Shown: in pieces, positions 17,901 through 24,495 of the stretch
Numbering within the stretch: position 1 is the stretch's first letter
How the letters are laid out: each line of letters begins with the position of its first letter
Source: an uncultured Tenacibaculum sp.
GTDB taxonomy: Bacteria > Bacteroidota > Bacteroidia > Flavobacteriales > Flavobacteriaceae
Direction of reading: 5' to 3'
DNA: 64,000 bases
Assembly: GCF_947502995.1 (NCBI RefSeq)
Contig: NZ_CANNBW010000008.1
Span: 124,001-188,000 of the forward strand
Position numbers and translations under genes: made by a program
Notes under the pieces: generated by a model
Database searches by the model: none
What the model saw: the letters and a program-made list of their open reading frames with translations, nothing else
What the model was told of the DNA's origin: nothing

Positions 17901-20224
17901 CACCAAATACTTATACGCTTACGGTAAGAAATACGACAGGATCACGTTGTTCTACAGTAGGTTTATTCCCTGTAACTATAGATGCTGTACCAAGTTCACC
18001 ACCAACACCAGTTTTAGCAAGTGTTCTACAACCTACTTGTTCTATACCAACAGGAACAATCGCTTTTGTTTCTCAACCCAATGTAGAGTATAGTATTGAT
18101 GGAATTACTTTTAGAACAAATGAAGTTTTTTCAAATTTACCACCCAACACTTATAATTTAACAGTTCGAAGTTCAATAGAAAGAAATTGTGTTACAACAA
18201 GTTCAGTTCCAGTTGTAATTAATTCAGTACCAATTCCACCAACAATTCCAGTTTTAGCAAGTGTTCTACAACCTACTTGTTCTATACCAACAGGAACAAT
18301 CGCTTTTGTTTCTCAACCCAATGTAGAATACAGTATTGATGGAGTAACTTTTCAATCGAGTGAAGTTTTTGCTAATCTTTCGCCCAATGCTTATGATTTA
18401 ACAGTTCGAAGTACAGTTGATACCACATGTTCAACAACGAGTTCAGTACCAGTTGTAATTAATTCAGTACCAATTCCACCAACAATTCCAGTTTTAGCGA
18501 GTGTTTTACAACCGACTTGTTCTATACCAACAGGAACAATCACTTTTGTTAGTCAACCCAATGTAGAATACAGTATTGATGGAGTAACTTTTCAATCGAG
18601 TGAAGTTTTTGCTAATCTTTCGCCCAATACTTATGATTTAACAGTTCGAAGTACAGTTGATACCACATGTTCAACAACGAGTTCAGTACCAGTTGTAATT
18701 AATTCAGTACCGATTCCGCCAACTGTTCCAGTTTTAGCGAGTGTTTTACAGCCTACTTGTTCTACACCAACAGGAACGATCACTTTTGTTAGTCAACCCA
18801 ATGTAGAATACAGTATTGATGGAGTAACTTTTCAATCGAGTGAAGTTTTTGCTAATCTTTCGCCCAATACTTATGATTTAACAGTTCGAAGTACAGTTGA
18901 TACCACATGTTCAACAACGAGTTCAGTACCAGTTGTAATTAATTCAGTACCGATTCCGCCAACTGTTCCAGTTTTAGCGAGTGTTTTACAGCCTACTTGT
19001 TCTACACCAACAGGAACGATCACTTTTGTTAGTCAACCCAATGTAGAATATAGTATTGATGGAATTACTTTTCAATCGAGCGAAGTGTTTGCTAATTTAT
19101 CACCTAATACTTATGATTTGACAGTTCGAAGTATAGTTGATAGTACATGTTCAGCAACAAGTTCAGTTCCAGTGGTAATTAATTCAGTGCCAAGTCCGCC
19201 AGTAATAAATGCAACAGTAACTATTGAGCTAAGTTGTACTATTAATACAGGAGAAATCACAATAAGTAATCCTGTAGGAAATAATTTCGAGTATAGTATT
19301 AATGGAACAACTTTTCAAAGTTCTCCTATTTTTTCTAATTTACTTCCAGATACTTATCAAGTAACAGTCAGAGATATTACAGATATTACTTGTATCTCTA
19401 CAACTTCTCTAAATATAGTTGCTGCTCCAGTAGTGAATTTAGCAATTACTTGTCCGCCTTCAATAACCTTAGAATGTGGAGCTTCATTGGAAACTACTAA
19501 TACAGGTTTACCAACTGTTATTGAAAGTTGTGGAGAAGTTACATTTACATTTACAGATAGTAATTTGATAAATGGGTGTAGTAGTAATACTGGAACTTTT
19601 ATACGAACTTTTACAGCAACAGATGAAAGAGGAGATACAGTTACTTGTACTCAAGAAATCATTATTGAAGATAATACTCCACCAGTATTTAATACAACTA
19701 TTCCCCCGAATTTACTAGTTTCCTGTGATTCAATTCCAGAGATAGTAACTGTAAAGGCTACAGATACTTGTGATGATACAGTGAATATAACTTTTAGTGA
19801 AAATAGAATAGATGGAACTTGTTCAAACAGATATCTTATTGAGCGTATTTGGACTGCAACTGATGTTTGTGGTAATACTAGTACTTTTACGCAAGAATTA
19901 AATGTTTTTTGTCCAATAAAAGTATATAATGGTGTGTCATTTAATAATGATGGATCTAATGATATTTTTTTGTTAGAAGGAATAGAGTGTTATGCAAATA
20001 ATACGGTGAAAATTTTTAATCGATGGGGAGTGTTAGTTTTCGAAACAGAAAATTACGATAATGTAAATAATGTATTTAGAGGAGTTTCTGATGGAAGACT
20101 AACAATAGCGAGAAATGAAAAATTACCAACAGGAACTTATTTTTATATAATTAAATATGATTTTCCTAACAATGGTAATTTAGAGGTATTAACCAAATCA
20201 GGCTATTTGTATATAAATGATTAA
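8936..20224 (+). CDS. Giant repetitive surface adhesin, type B T9SS cargo (SprB-like)
   Basis: 3762 residues. After a leader (about 1-35) a three-part module occurs twice: a LamG/concanavalin-like domain (about 95-300; repeated at about 755-965), a propeller-like domain (about 325-545; 980-1215) and a GEVED domain (about 555-745, ending NGEVEDYAVRI; 1222-1405, ending DGEVEDYEVEI). Eighteen 81-residue repeats (1490-2947) follow, then about seven 79-80-residue repeats (2948 to about 3500), an HYR-like domain (about 3505-3660; ITCPPSITLECGA) and a type B gliding-motility-associated C-terminal domain (VYNGVSFNNDGSNDIF, VKIFNRWGVLVFET). The LamG and GEVED domains suggest carbohydrate or matrix binding. 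The neighbouring SprF and OmpA partners support surface display through T9SS. A role in gliding or attachment to algae is inferred. ATG 8948 is an alternative start. Confidence 0.88.
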   Translation: MDTKMINKTISLISKVFLLTICLVSVSFSTVTENDNLLTSKSKVDANIFLKNKNSQPSVESLLSVDYNFNFLESFKSVLPISTCIENTIETVNTEAVFSFDNITDDEDGTNNPDITSSIIFDTDNIAGGSSLVFDGTTEMGFQPSSTADTFGRAFRNLSVGFWIKPDTAIPTTNEILYEEGGAGVGFVIYREVTTGNIVTRIRNGANSVQIANFPYPADNDWHHIAFTFNNGRGVTYLDGEIGGDVTVSTTLMPAHTNASGFGGIYGGLHAAIDVVTAFSGYEGKMDEAFYSYNTIRGGQILQYIQCLKGSAIGDSNPILCPDVAFQTNNGEYYSIDLASGETIQQTVTNTVFTNTFAAGFNENDGLIYSLTFDQITITEIEETAPKTYEFTNHKAGPVVGLPPGVDYAAGDVYDNKLYVKTTSPFIYEIDIDNTSPTYLTVTNTIPLSNNITTTRDFVISDGILYAVAEDGNAYTINLNTGNVTSLRRAFGAAPPLAGMFMDGEGLIYAINNTTGIIYRLDLSEAFPNTVEFSNTITMGANDGIFCKNNIFNFDFGDAPDSYGTILVNSGKGGPRHLITNYDAVNYTSNLNLGATIDRETNGFVGLASGDNNDETVDEDALTTIQDIDINGTTHTITIPYVNNTGSDATIYAWIDFDRNGTFDDNEEFTSVTASSGATSAILNWTFPADITSGNTYMRFRITSDVLTDSTSGNTDDRALGFASNGEVEDYAVRIDSGGNISDCLTDFIGVGNTEAIYSFDNTTNDENGTNNPDTTTSITFDSDNIAGGNSIVFDGTSEMSFQNTAVTETYAAAFANLSVGFWIKPDSNTPTTNEVLYEEGGGNVGFIIYREVTTGNIVVRIRNGLASVQIANFVYPTDNEWHHIAFTFQNGRSYTYLDGEISGGGTVSTTTMPAHLNDSGFGGIAGASHIASDFSTNFGGYRGKMDEAFYSYNTIRGGQILQYVQCFSVNRFSSSSLCFSKAFQSTNGAWTSINLFTGASETGTVINPILVNAGGFNENDGLIYSIGFTNGLRNVLVITEVNNTGSGYEFTNRLVGPIPGIAPTTSFLAGDTFNNNLYLHTNFGNTIFEIDIDVTSPTYLTITNTITMSRSLAISDLVVEPNTGDIYAVTSGRSMFRIDSTNGNVQGVAALSYPASGSNSSFGAMFMDGDGLFYGIQNNTGIVYRVNLKDISPNTQVFSTSVPASVNDGCSCKNNKISIDYGDAPSSYSTLLVNNGARHLILNYDETNNTSSLLLGANVDSETDGFNSAAIGDDSDGINDDDALSPAPNVDINGTVHTITVPYVNTTGVDATIYAWIDFDQNGTFDDNEEFTSAIVSSGGTSASLTWSYPTDITLGTTYMRLRITSDTLTDTTSGGTDDRAFGPANDGEVEDYEVEIVDCSGIVPTVGAVTQPTCTTPTGSFQIIGFSLGDTYTFSPSVVNISSTGLVTANPGSYTFTVTDTDGSGCTSSSSAVIVVDLLPTTPAVPVATHVDPSCTVSTGSINVTSPIATSTYTLTGITPVVAAQTGISFTTLSPGTYELTETNADGCISVATTIVIDPALTTPAAPAATHVDPTCLVATGSINVTSPVATSTYTLTGITPVVAAQTGTSFTALAPGTYELTETNADGCISVATTIIIDPALTTPAAPAATHTDPTCVVVTGSINVTSPIATSTYTLTGITPVVAAQTGTIFTTLAPGTYELTETNVDGCISGATTIVIDSVLTTPAAPAATHTDPSCLVATGSINVTSPVVTSTYTLTGITPVVAAQTGTVFTTLSPGTYELTETNADGCISVATTIIIDPALTTPTAPVVTHTDPTCAVATGSITVTSPVATSTYTLTGITPVVAAQTGTIFTTLSPGTYELTETNADGCISVATTIVIDPALTTPTAPVVTHTDPTCAVATGSITVTSPVATSTYTLTGITPVVAAQTGTIFTTLSPGTYELTETNEDGCISVATTIVIDPALITPAAPVATHVDPTCAVATGSINVTSPVATSTYTLTGITPVIAAQTGISFTALAPGTYELTETNASGCVSAATTIVIDPALTTPAAPAATHTDPTCLVATGSINVTSPVVTSTYTLTGITPVVAAQTGTSFTTLASGTYELTETNEDGCISVATTIVIDPALTTPAAPVATHTDPTCLVATGSINVTSPIVTSTYTLTGITPVVAAQTGTSFTTLSPGTYELTETNADGCISVATTIVIDPALTTPAAPVATHTDPTCVVATGSINVTTPVATSTYTLTGITPVVAAQTGTSFTTLSPGTYELTETNADGCISVATTIVIDPALTTPTAPAATHVDPTCLVATGSINVSSPVATSTYTLTGITPVVAAQTGTSFTTLTPGTYELTETNADGCISAPTTIIIDPALTTPAAPAATHTDPTCVVVTGSINVTSPIATSTYTLTGITPVVAAQTGISFTALAPGTYELIETNVDGCISGATTIVIDSVLTTPAAPAATHTDPSCLVATGSINVTSPVVTSTYTLTGITPVVAAQTGTVFTTLSPGTYELTETNADGCISVATTIIIDPALTTPTAPVVTHTDPTCAVGTGSITVTSPIATSTYTLTGITPVVAAQTGISFTTLAPGTYELTETNASGCVSAATTIVIDPALTTPAAPAATHTDPTCAVATGSINVTSPVATSTYTLTGITPVVAAQTGTSFTTLSPGTYELTETNADGCISVAITIVIDSALTTPAAPAATHVDPTCLVATGSINVSSPVATSTYTLTGITPVVAAQTGTSFTTLSPGTYELTETNADGCISVATTIVIDPALTTPAAPAATHTDPTCVVATGSITVTSPVATSTYILTGITPVVAAQTGTSFITLVPGTYELTETNADGCISVATTIIIDPALTTPAAPVATHTDPTCTVATGSVNITSPVATSTYTLTGITPVVAAQTGTVFTTLSPGTYELTETNASGCISAATTIVIDPMLPVPRTPSAILTQPTCLVPSGTITFVTQPNVEYSIDGVNFQASEVFTSLSPNTYTLTVRNTTGSRCSTVGLFPVTIDAVPSSPPTPVLASVLQPTCSIPTGTIAFVSQPNVEYSIDGITFRTNEVFSNLPPNTYNLTVRSSIERNCVTTSSVPVVINSVPIPPTIPVLASVLQPTCSIPTGTIAFVSQPNVEYSIDGVTFQSSEVFANLSPNAYDLTVRSTVDTTCSTTSSVPVVINSVPIPPTIPVLASVLQPTCSIPTGTITFVSQPNVEYSIDGVTFQSSEVFANLSPNTYDLTVRSTVDTTCSTTSSVPVVINSVPIPPTVPVLASVLQPTCSTPTGTITFVSQPNVEYSIDGVTFQSSEVFANLSPNTYDLTVRSTVDTTCSTTSSVPVVINSVPIPPTVPVLASVLQPTCSTPTGTITFVSQPNVEYSIDGITFQSSEVFANLSPNTYDLTVRSIVDSTCSATSSVPVVINSVPSPPVINATVTIELSCTINTGEITISNPVGNNFEYSINGTTFQSSPIFSNLLPDTYQVTVRDITDITCISTTSLNIVAAPVVNLAITCPPSITLECGASLETTNTGLPTVIESCGEVTFTFTDSNLINGCSSNTGTFIRTFTATDERGDTVTCTQEIIIEDNTPPVFNTTIPPNLLVSCDSIPEIVTVKATDTCDDTVNITFSENRIDGTCSNRYLIERIWTATDVCGNTSTFTQELNVFCPIKVYNGVSFNNDGSNDIFLLEGIECYANNTVKIFNRWGVLVFETENYDNVNNVFRGVSDGRLTIARNEKLPTGTYFYIIKYDFPNNGNLEVLTKSGYLYIND
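9200..13132 (+). repeat. Duplicated LamG-propeller-GEVED module inside the adhesin
   Basis: The segment encoding AVFSFDN...GEVEDYAVRI (about 9200-11145) is repeated as AIYSFDN...GEVEDYEVEI (about 11195-13132). Many phrases are shared, for example LSVGFWIKPD, LYEEGG, DNDWHHIAFTF / DNEWHHIAFTF and MDEAFYSYNTIRGGQILQY. The nucleotide identity is lower than among the downstream short repeats, so this is an older duplication. Confidence 0.75.
13403..17776 (+). repeat. 18 tandem 243-bp repeats (81 residues each)
   Basis: The array is exactly 18 x 243 = 4374 bases with no length variation between units. Each unit runs from ATH-x-DP-x-C through STYTLTGITPV and SPGTYELTETN-x-DGC to IDPALTTPAAP and carries two Cys residues at fixed positions. 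Units 3-4 (from 13889) and 12-13 (from 16076) are almost identical at nucleotide level, nine units apart, and units 5 and 6 are almost identical to each other. The pattern indicates in-frame unequal recombination. It resembles the SprB-repeat class of gliding adhesins. Confidence 0.92.
17777..19434 (+). repeat. Second tandem array: six 79-80-residue repeats plus one divergent copy
   Basis: The first unit (17777-18013) is 237 bp. Five 240-bp units follow (18014-19213), with the pattern LASVLQPTC...TGTI-x-FVSQPNVEYSIDG...LSPN-x-YDLTVRS...SVPVVINSVP. A degenerate seventh unit reaches about 19434. The units starting at 18494 and 18734 are nearly identical. This family differs from the upstream 243-bp array but shares the PTC start and the SPxTYxLT core, so the two arrays are probably anciently related. 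Confidence 0.88.
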
Positions 20225-20325
20225 CATCATAATTAGATTAGTTAAAATTATTCGTTCTAACAAAGTTTTAATAAGAAAACAAATGTGTAATTCTATTTTC
20301 GTGGTTATAAAAAAAATCATTGTAA

Positions 20326-22227
20326 GTGAAAATCCCACATTTAGTAATTGCTACAGGTTTTTGGCTGTTTAATATTTATGCGTTTTCAGCCCAAAACTTA
20401 AGAAAAATTGATAGTTTAAAAAATCTAATAGAAAACAAAAAAACTTCAGATTCTACATTAATTGTAGCCTATAATGAAATAGGTTTTGAATATGTGGGAT
20501 CTAATTATGATCTCAGTAAAAGCTATATTACAAAGGCTATAGATATCGCTGAAAAGAGTAATAATAGACGTGGCTTAGCTGGAGCCAATAATTGTTTAGG
20601 TATAGTATATTATTACCAAAAAGAATACGACTCAGCTTTAGTTTATTTTAATAAAGCTTTGACTATTAATAGAAAGGAGAAGTATTTGTGGGGACAAGCA
20701 TCTGCTTTGTTTCAAATAGGAGTAATTAATAAATATCAAAGTAATTATTTAAAGTCAATATTTAATTTTCAAGAGGCAAAATCAATTTTTGAGCTACATA
20801 ATGATTCTATTTCAGTAGCAAAAGCTTTAGAAAATATAGGCGCTTCGTACAACTTAATGGGATATTATCAGAAAGCAATTTCCTTTTACTTAAAAGCTAA
20901 TGAAATATATGAAAAAAGAAAAGATGAAAAAGGAATAGGTCGAATATATCACTATATAGGTACTATGTATCTTAAACAAAAAAAATACAACAAAGCACTA
21001 GAGTACATTAGTAAGTCTTTAAGTGGAGTAAAAAAAGCAAAAAATAGAAAACAAGTTACAGTTGTTTATTTAAACTTAGGAAAATGTTATATAGGGCTTA
21101 AAGAATTCGATAAAGCATTATATTATTATGAAAAAGCTCTAAATATCAGACTTTCAATATTGAATAAAAAAAATGTAGCGATTGCACAATTAAGAATGGG
21201 AGAAGTTTATTATCATTTGAAAGAATATGATACATCGATTCAGTTTCTAAATAAAGCATTAAAAAACTTTGTGAAAAATGGTGATTTTTTGGATCAAATT
21301 TCAGCTCACTATATGATAGGGAAAAGTTACTTAGCAGTTCAAAAATTGTATTTAGCTAAGAAACATGTCAAAGAAGCAATGCAATTGTCTGAAAGAGTAG
21401 AAGATATAAGGCTGCAAAAAAAGTCTTATAAAGTTTACATGAATATTTTAAAGAAAGAAGGTAAAATAAATACGGCTTTAAAATATGCTGAAAAAGTAAA
21501 TACTTTAAACGATTCTATTTATAAATTAGAAGAACTGAAGAGAGTTAGTGAATTACAAGTAATTTATGAAATAGAAAAAAAGGAAAAACAAATTAACGAA
21601 CAAGAGGTTGAAATCGAATTTTTTAAAAAAGAAAAGGAAATAAGAGACTTGAGAATCAATATTTTAGTGATTTGTGTTGTCTTATTTTTTGTCTTTCTAA
21701 TTTTAGGTTTTTATAGTAATAAACAAAAAATGATGAAATCGAAGTTATTAGTAAAAAATTCAATATTAGAAAAAGAAAAGTTAAGTGCAGAAATAGCCTT
21801 TAAAAAACGAGAATTAGTAACTCATACTTTACAAATTACAAAAAAGAATATAGTTCTTGAAAAAATAAAAAAACATATAGAAGATACTGTAAAAACAGAT
21901 AGTAAAGTTAATGAGTTTAATTATAAAACTTTATTGCAAATTATAAGGAATGAATTGGTACACGATAAAGAACAGTGGAATAATTTTAAAAATTATTTTG
22001 AAAAAGTACACCCTAATTTTCAAATAAAAATAAAAGAAAAATATCCTAAAGTAACATCAGGAGAATTAAGATTACTAGCATTAATTAAAATGAATTTATC
22101 AAACAAAGAGATTGGAGGAATTTTAAATATTACATATGAAGGCGTAAAAAAAGCAAGGTATAGACTACGAAAAAAAATGGAGTTAACTCCAGAAACTTCA
22201 TTACAGGACGTGGTAAATCAACTATAA
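20326..22227 (+). CDS. TPR-containing membrane-bound HTH (LuxR/GerE-like) regulator
   Basis: 633 residues from a GTG start, which begins a signal-peptide-like segment (about 1-23, ending FSAQN). Several TPR repeats (about 50-400; NRRGLAGANNCLGIVYYYQK, YDSALVYFNKAL, FDKALYYYEKALNIR) are followed by a transmembrane helix (about 445-463), a coiled coil and a C-terminal HTH (SGELRLLALIKMNLSNKEIGGIL...VKKARYRLRKKMEL). This is a common Bacteroidota architecture with periplasmic TPRs and a cytoplasmic DNA-binding tail. It lies 101 bases after the adhesin gene on the same strand. Its HTH matches those of the two TPR-less proteins at 4444 and 24478. Regulation of the adhesin or of the adjacent carrageenase is possible but not shown. 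Confidence 0.78.
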   Translation: MKIPHLVIATGFWLFNIYAFSAQNLRKIDSLKNLIENKKTSDSTLIVAYNEIGFEYVGSNYDLSKSYITKAIDIAEKSNNRRGLAGANNCLGIVYYYQKEYDSALVYFNKALTINRKEKYLWGQASALFQIGVINKYQSNYLKSIFNFQEAKSIFELHNDSISVAKALENIGASYNLMGYYQKAISFYLKANEIYEKRKDEKGIGRIYHYIGTMYLKQKKYNKALEYISKSLSGVKKAKNRKQVTVVYLNLGKCYIGLKEFDKALYYYEKALNIRLSILNKKNVAIAQLRMGEVYYHLKEYDTSIQFLNKALKNFVKNGDFLDQISAHYMIGKSYLAVQKLYLAKKHVKEAMQLSERVEDIRLQKKSYKVYMNILKKEGKINTALKYAEKVNTLNDSIYKLEELKRVSELQVIYEIEKKEKQINEQEVEIEFFKKEKEIRDLRINILVICVVLFFVFLILGFYSNKQKMMKSKLLVKNSILEKEKLSAEIAFKKRELVTHTLQITKKNIVLEKIKKHIEDTVKTDSKVNEFNYKTLLQIIRNELVHDKEQWNNFKNYFEKVHPNFQIKIKEKYPKVTSGELRLLALIKMNLSNKEIGGILNITYEGVKKARYRLRKKMELTPETSLQDVVNQL

Positions 22228-22232
22228 TTAAA

Positions 22233-22262
22233 AAAGTCTGACCACTTTTATGATCAGACTTT
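22233..22262 (+). terminator. Hairpin terminator between convergent genes
   Basis: A stem AAAGTCTGA / TCAGACTTT, with A-rich and TTAATAAT flanks, sits six bases after the regulator stop at 22227 and just before the kappa-carrageenase stop at 22286. It probably serves both strands. Confidence 0.6.
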
Positions 22263-22285
22263 AATAATAAATAACCTAGATTAAA

Positions 22286-24190
22286 TTATTTAATAATCAG
22301 TTTTTTTGTAACGGTTTTATTTTCTTTCTGAACACGTATTAAGTATAAACCTTTAGAGAAATCATTTGTGTTAAACGAAGTAATTTCCCCTTTAGCTACT
22401 TTCGATAAAATCACTTTTCCTGTAGTGTCTATTATATTGATTTTTGCACCTAGTTCAGAAGTAATATTTACAACATGTACAGATGGGTTAGGAAAAACTT
22501 TTATTTCATTTTTCATTTCTATAGTGCTCGTTCTAGAGGCAGTACATTGTCCAATTTCTTTCCATTGATTTCTAGAACAAGTAGCATTTCCGCCAGGTTT
22601 ACATTTTCCAACACTATTATTTTGAAGTTCGTAGATAACGTTATTTAATTTTACTTTATCTCCTTTTTTATAGGAATTAGATTTTTTCCAAGTAGGAATT
22701 TGGTTACAGTTTCCAGTGTTTGGAGGATTTGTAGTATCTCCATTATCTGTATCTCCGTCAGGAGCTAATCCAGCAGATCCTGGAGGAATAGGAATTACAG
22801 CTCTTTTAGTTTGACCAGGATTACTACCAATAGTAATCGTTATATCATCAAAAAAGTTATCTTCTTCTGTAATCACTCTAAAAGTAGCAGTCCCTTCTTT
22901 TAAAGCTGTTACAATTCCAGTTTTAGAATCTACTCTAGCTACATCCATCCCAGAAACACTATAAAAAGTGAATTTTTTATTACTCGCTTTTGTAGGAGTA
23001 ATAACTGGAGTTAAAATTGTATTTCCACCAACTCTTACAGGAACTTCAGACTTTTTTAAAGTTACACCTGTAACAGGAATATTTTGTGTAGATGCATTCA
23101 TTGGCTCAAATACTTTTACATAAAGTACTTGCATAGATTGTGGAAAGAAATTTCTTGCTCTAGATAATACAGTCGGATTTGGCATTACAAATCGATTACT
23201 ACAAAACTGATTATAAGGAGCACGTATTCCTAAAGACAAAGTAATACGCATTGGATTCGTTAAATCAGATTCTTTTTGCCATAAAACATTAGGTTTTCTT
23301 CCTATTTCTTTACCATTCACATACCAAATAATTTCTTGGCTGGTAACTCTACATCCAAAAATATTAATATCTCTAGGTTCAAATTCATGCGTTTCATTTC
23401 TTTCAGCAGCTGTGTTTTGCTTCGGTCTCCACCATCTTCTACCAGCAGTACTGTTAATTGGACCAACTGTTAAACCGCCGTTTTCTACTGATGGTACAAA
23501 AGCACCAACTGGCGGATTTACTGAGTTATCAAAACGTTGACGAGATGAAGCTGTAGTAATTGCATGTAAGTTATGATCCATTATTTTACGATTAGCCTCA
23601 TTTGTGCCTTCCTGAGTAAGTTCAACAATATCAATTTCCTGATAACGAACTTTACCAACAGTAGTATTAGATCTAATTTGATTATATAACCAAAATGCAG
23701 GAGAAACACCAGGGAAACCGTCACTTCCTTTAATAGCAGCTTCGTAGTATCCGTACACAAATCCAGGAGAAGTACTTCTTAACATTCCAGATGAAAATCG
23801 TACAGGAACCATATTTGATGATGGATTTCCGTTTACACAACCATCAGGAACCATATTTTCTGGGAAACCATTTTCATTGTAGCGAGCAGTAATAAATAAT
23901 GAACCATTTTTTTGCTCAATGTTTTGTTTGTTTCTCCAAACCCAGCTTTGCACGTTTTCAGGTTCTTTAGCCCAAATTCTAGTATTGTATTTATACTCAG
24001 CATCAGAAAAGTTATCATTCTTAAAAAGATCAGATCTATCCCAACGTATTTTCCAAGTAATTGTAGGATCATCTGCATCACCATACGGACGTGTTCTTTC
24101 TTCTAGAGCTTTTTCATCAAAATTTTGAGATGTAATGTTGAATATAGCCCCAAGTGTTATTAATAAAATTAAGAGATTAGTTTTTTTCAT
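22286..24190 (-). CDS. cgkA: Secreted GH16 kappa-carrageenase with Big_2, CBM5/12-like and T9SS domains
   Basis: 634 residues with a signal peptide (about 1-21). The GH16 domain (about 40-365) contains GYYEAAIKGSDGFPGVSPAFWLY and the bulged catalytic motif EIDIVEL (Glu185, Asp187, Glu190), followed by DHNLHAIT and LGIRAPYNQF. These match the kappa-carrageenase of Pseudoalteromonas carrageenovora as I recall it, which ends in a Big_2 domain. Here Big_2 is at about 370-460, then a Pro/Gly/Asp linker and a CBM5/12-like domain (about 492-545; WKKSNSYKKGDKV, with Cys pairs). A type A T9SS sorting domain (about 560-634; IKVFPNPSVHVVNITS) closes the protein. It cuts beta-1,4 bonds of kappa-carrageenan outside the cell. 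A promoter with an overlapping palindrome lies about 160-190 bases upstream. Confidence 0.9.
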   Translation of the reverse strand: MKKTNLLILLITLGAIFNITSQNFDEKALEERTRPYGDADDPTITWKIRWDRSDLFKNDNFSDAEYKYNTRIWAKEPENVQSWVWRNKQNIEQKNGSLFITARYNENGFPENMVPDGCVNGNPSSNMVPVRFSSGMLRSTSPGFVYGYYEAAIKGSDGFPGVSPAFWLYNQIRSNTTVGKVRYQEIDIVELTQEGTNEANRKIMDHNLHAITTASSRQRFDNSVNPPVGAFVPSVENGGLTVGPINSTAGRRWWRPKQNTAAERNETHEFEPRDINIFGCRVTSQEIIWYVNGKEIGRKPNVLWQKESDLTNPMRITLSLGIRAPYNQFCSNRFVMPNPTVLSRARNFFPQSMQVLYVKVFEPMNASTQNIPVTGVTLKKSEVPVRVGGNTILTPVITPTKASNKKFTFYSVSGMDVARVDSKTGIVTALKEGTATFRVITEEDNFFDDITITIGSNPGQTKRAVIPIPPGSAGLAPDGDTDNGDTTNPPNTGNCNQIPTWKKSNSYKKGDKVKLNNVIYELQNNSVGKCKPGGNATCSRNQWKEIGQCTASRTSTIEMKNEIKVFPNPSVHVVNITSELGAKINIIDTTGKVILSKVAKGEITSFNTNDFSKGLYLIRVQKENKTVTKKLIIK

Positions 24191-24346
24191 TATTGAAAAA
24201 TTTGATTTTTTTGGAGGTTAAATAAATAAGAATCGAGTGTAATATTGTATGTGTTTAGATGATTGGTTATTTATTTAAATATCACATTTAGTTATAAGGG
24301 GAATCTTATTTTTTAACATCCGTAATTAATGTTTTAAATAGAAATG

Positions 24347-24354
24347 CAAAATTA
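24347..24354 (-). promoter_or_regulatory. -7 box of the kappa-carrageenase gene
   Basis: The leftward strand reads TAATTTTG, an exact TAnnTTTG match, leaving a leader of about 150 bases before the ATG at 24190. The palindrome at 24363-24379 begins eight bases upstream and covers the spacer and -33 region. Confidence 0.5.
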
Positions 24355-24362
24355 CTTTCGGG

Positions 24363-24379
24363 TTAATGTTTAACATTAA
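24363..24379. promoter_or_regulatory. 17-bp perfect palindrome overlapping the carrageenase promoter
   Basis: TTAATGTTTAACATTAA has eight-base arms around a central T. Its position next to the TAATTTTG box is that expected of a repressor or activator operator. LacI-family proteins bind palindromes of this size and one is encoded at 46220, but the assignment is inference. I did not find a second exact copy elsewhere in the window. Confidence 0.5.
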
Positions 24380-24410
24380 AAAAAGAGGTTACAAAACAGG
24401 TACAATTAAA

Positions 24411-24427
24411 GTATACAATACGTATAC
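24411..24427. promoter_or_regulatory. Two GTATAC palindromes separated by five bases
   Basis: GTATACAATACGTATAC contains two self-complementary GTATAC hexamers 11 bases apart, one helical turn, upstream of the kappa-carrageenase promoter. This spacing is suggestive of a protein-binding site. No matching copy was noticed elsewhere in the window. Confidence 0.25.
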
Positions 24428-24463
24428 ATATGCTTATTGGTAATACATTAAGTATATATAAGG

Positions 24464-24495
24464 AAAAAAGTAGAACTTTAAAGTTCTACTTTTTT
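24464..24495. terminator. Perfect 32-base palindromic terminator overlapping a gene end
   Basis: The two 16-base arms (A-run, GTAGAACTTT and its complement) form a perfect hairpin with T-runs on both strands. It overlaps the last six codons of the leftward regulator ending at 24478. It would stop leftward transcription before the kappa-carrageenase promoter. Confidence 0.7.

Noticed and set aside
13403..19434. CRISPR-like regular repeats
   Set aside because: The repeats are 240-243 bp, contiguous, and lie in one open reading frame; they are protein repeats.
22286..24190. GH16 gene as a beta-agarase or porphyranase
   Set aside because: The GYYEAxIKG...FPGVSPAFW segment, EIDIVELTQ, DHxLHxI and the Big_2 domain match kappa-carrageenase, and the locus encodes a GH82 iota-carrageenase.
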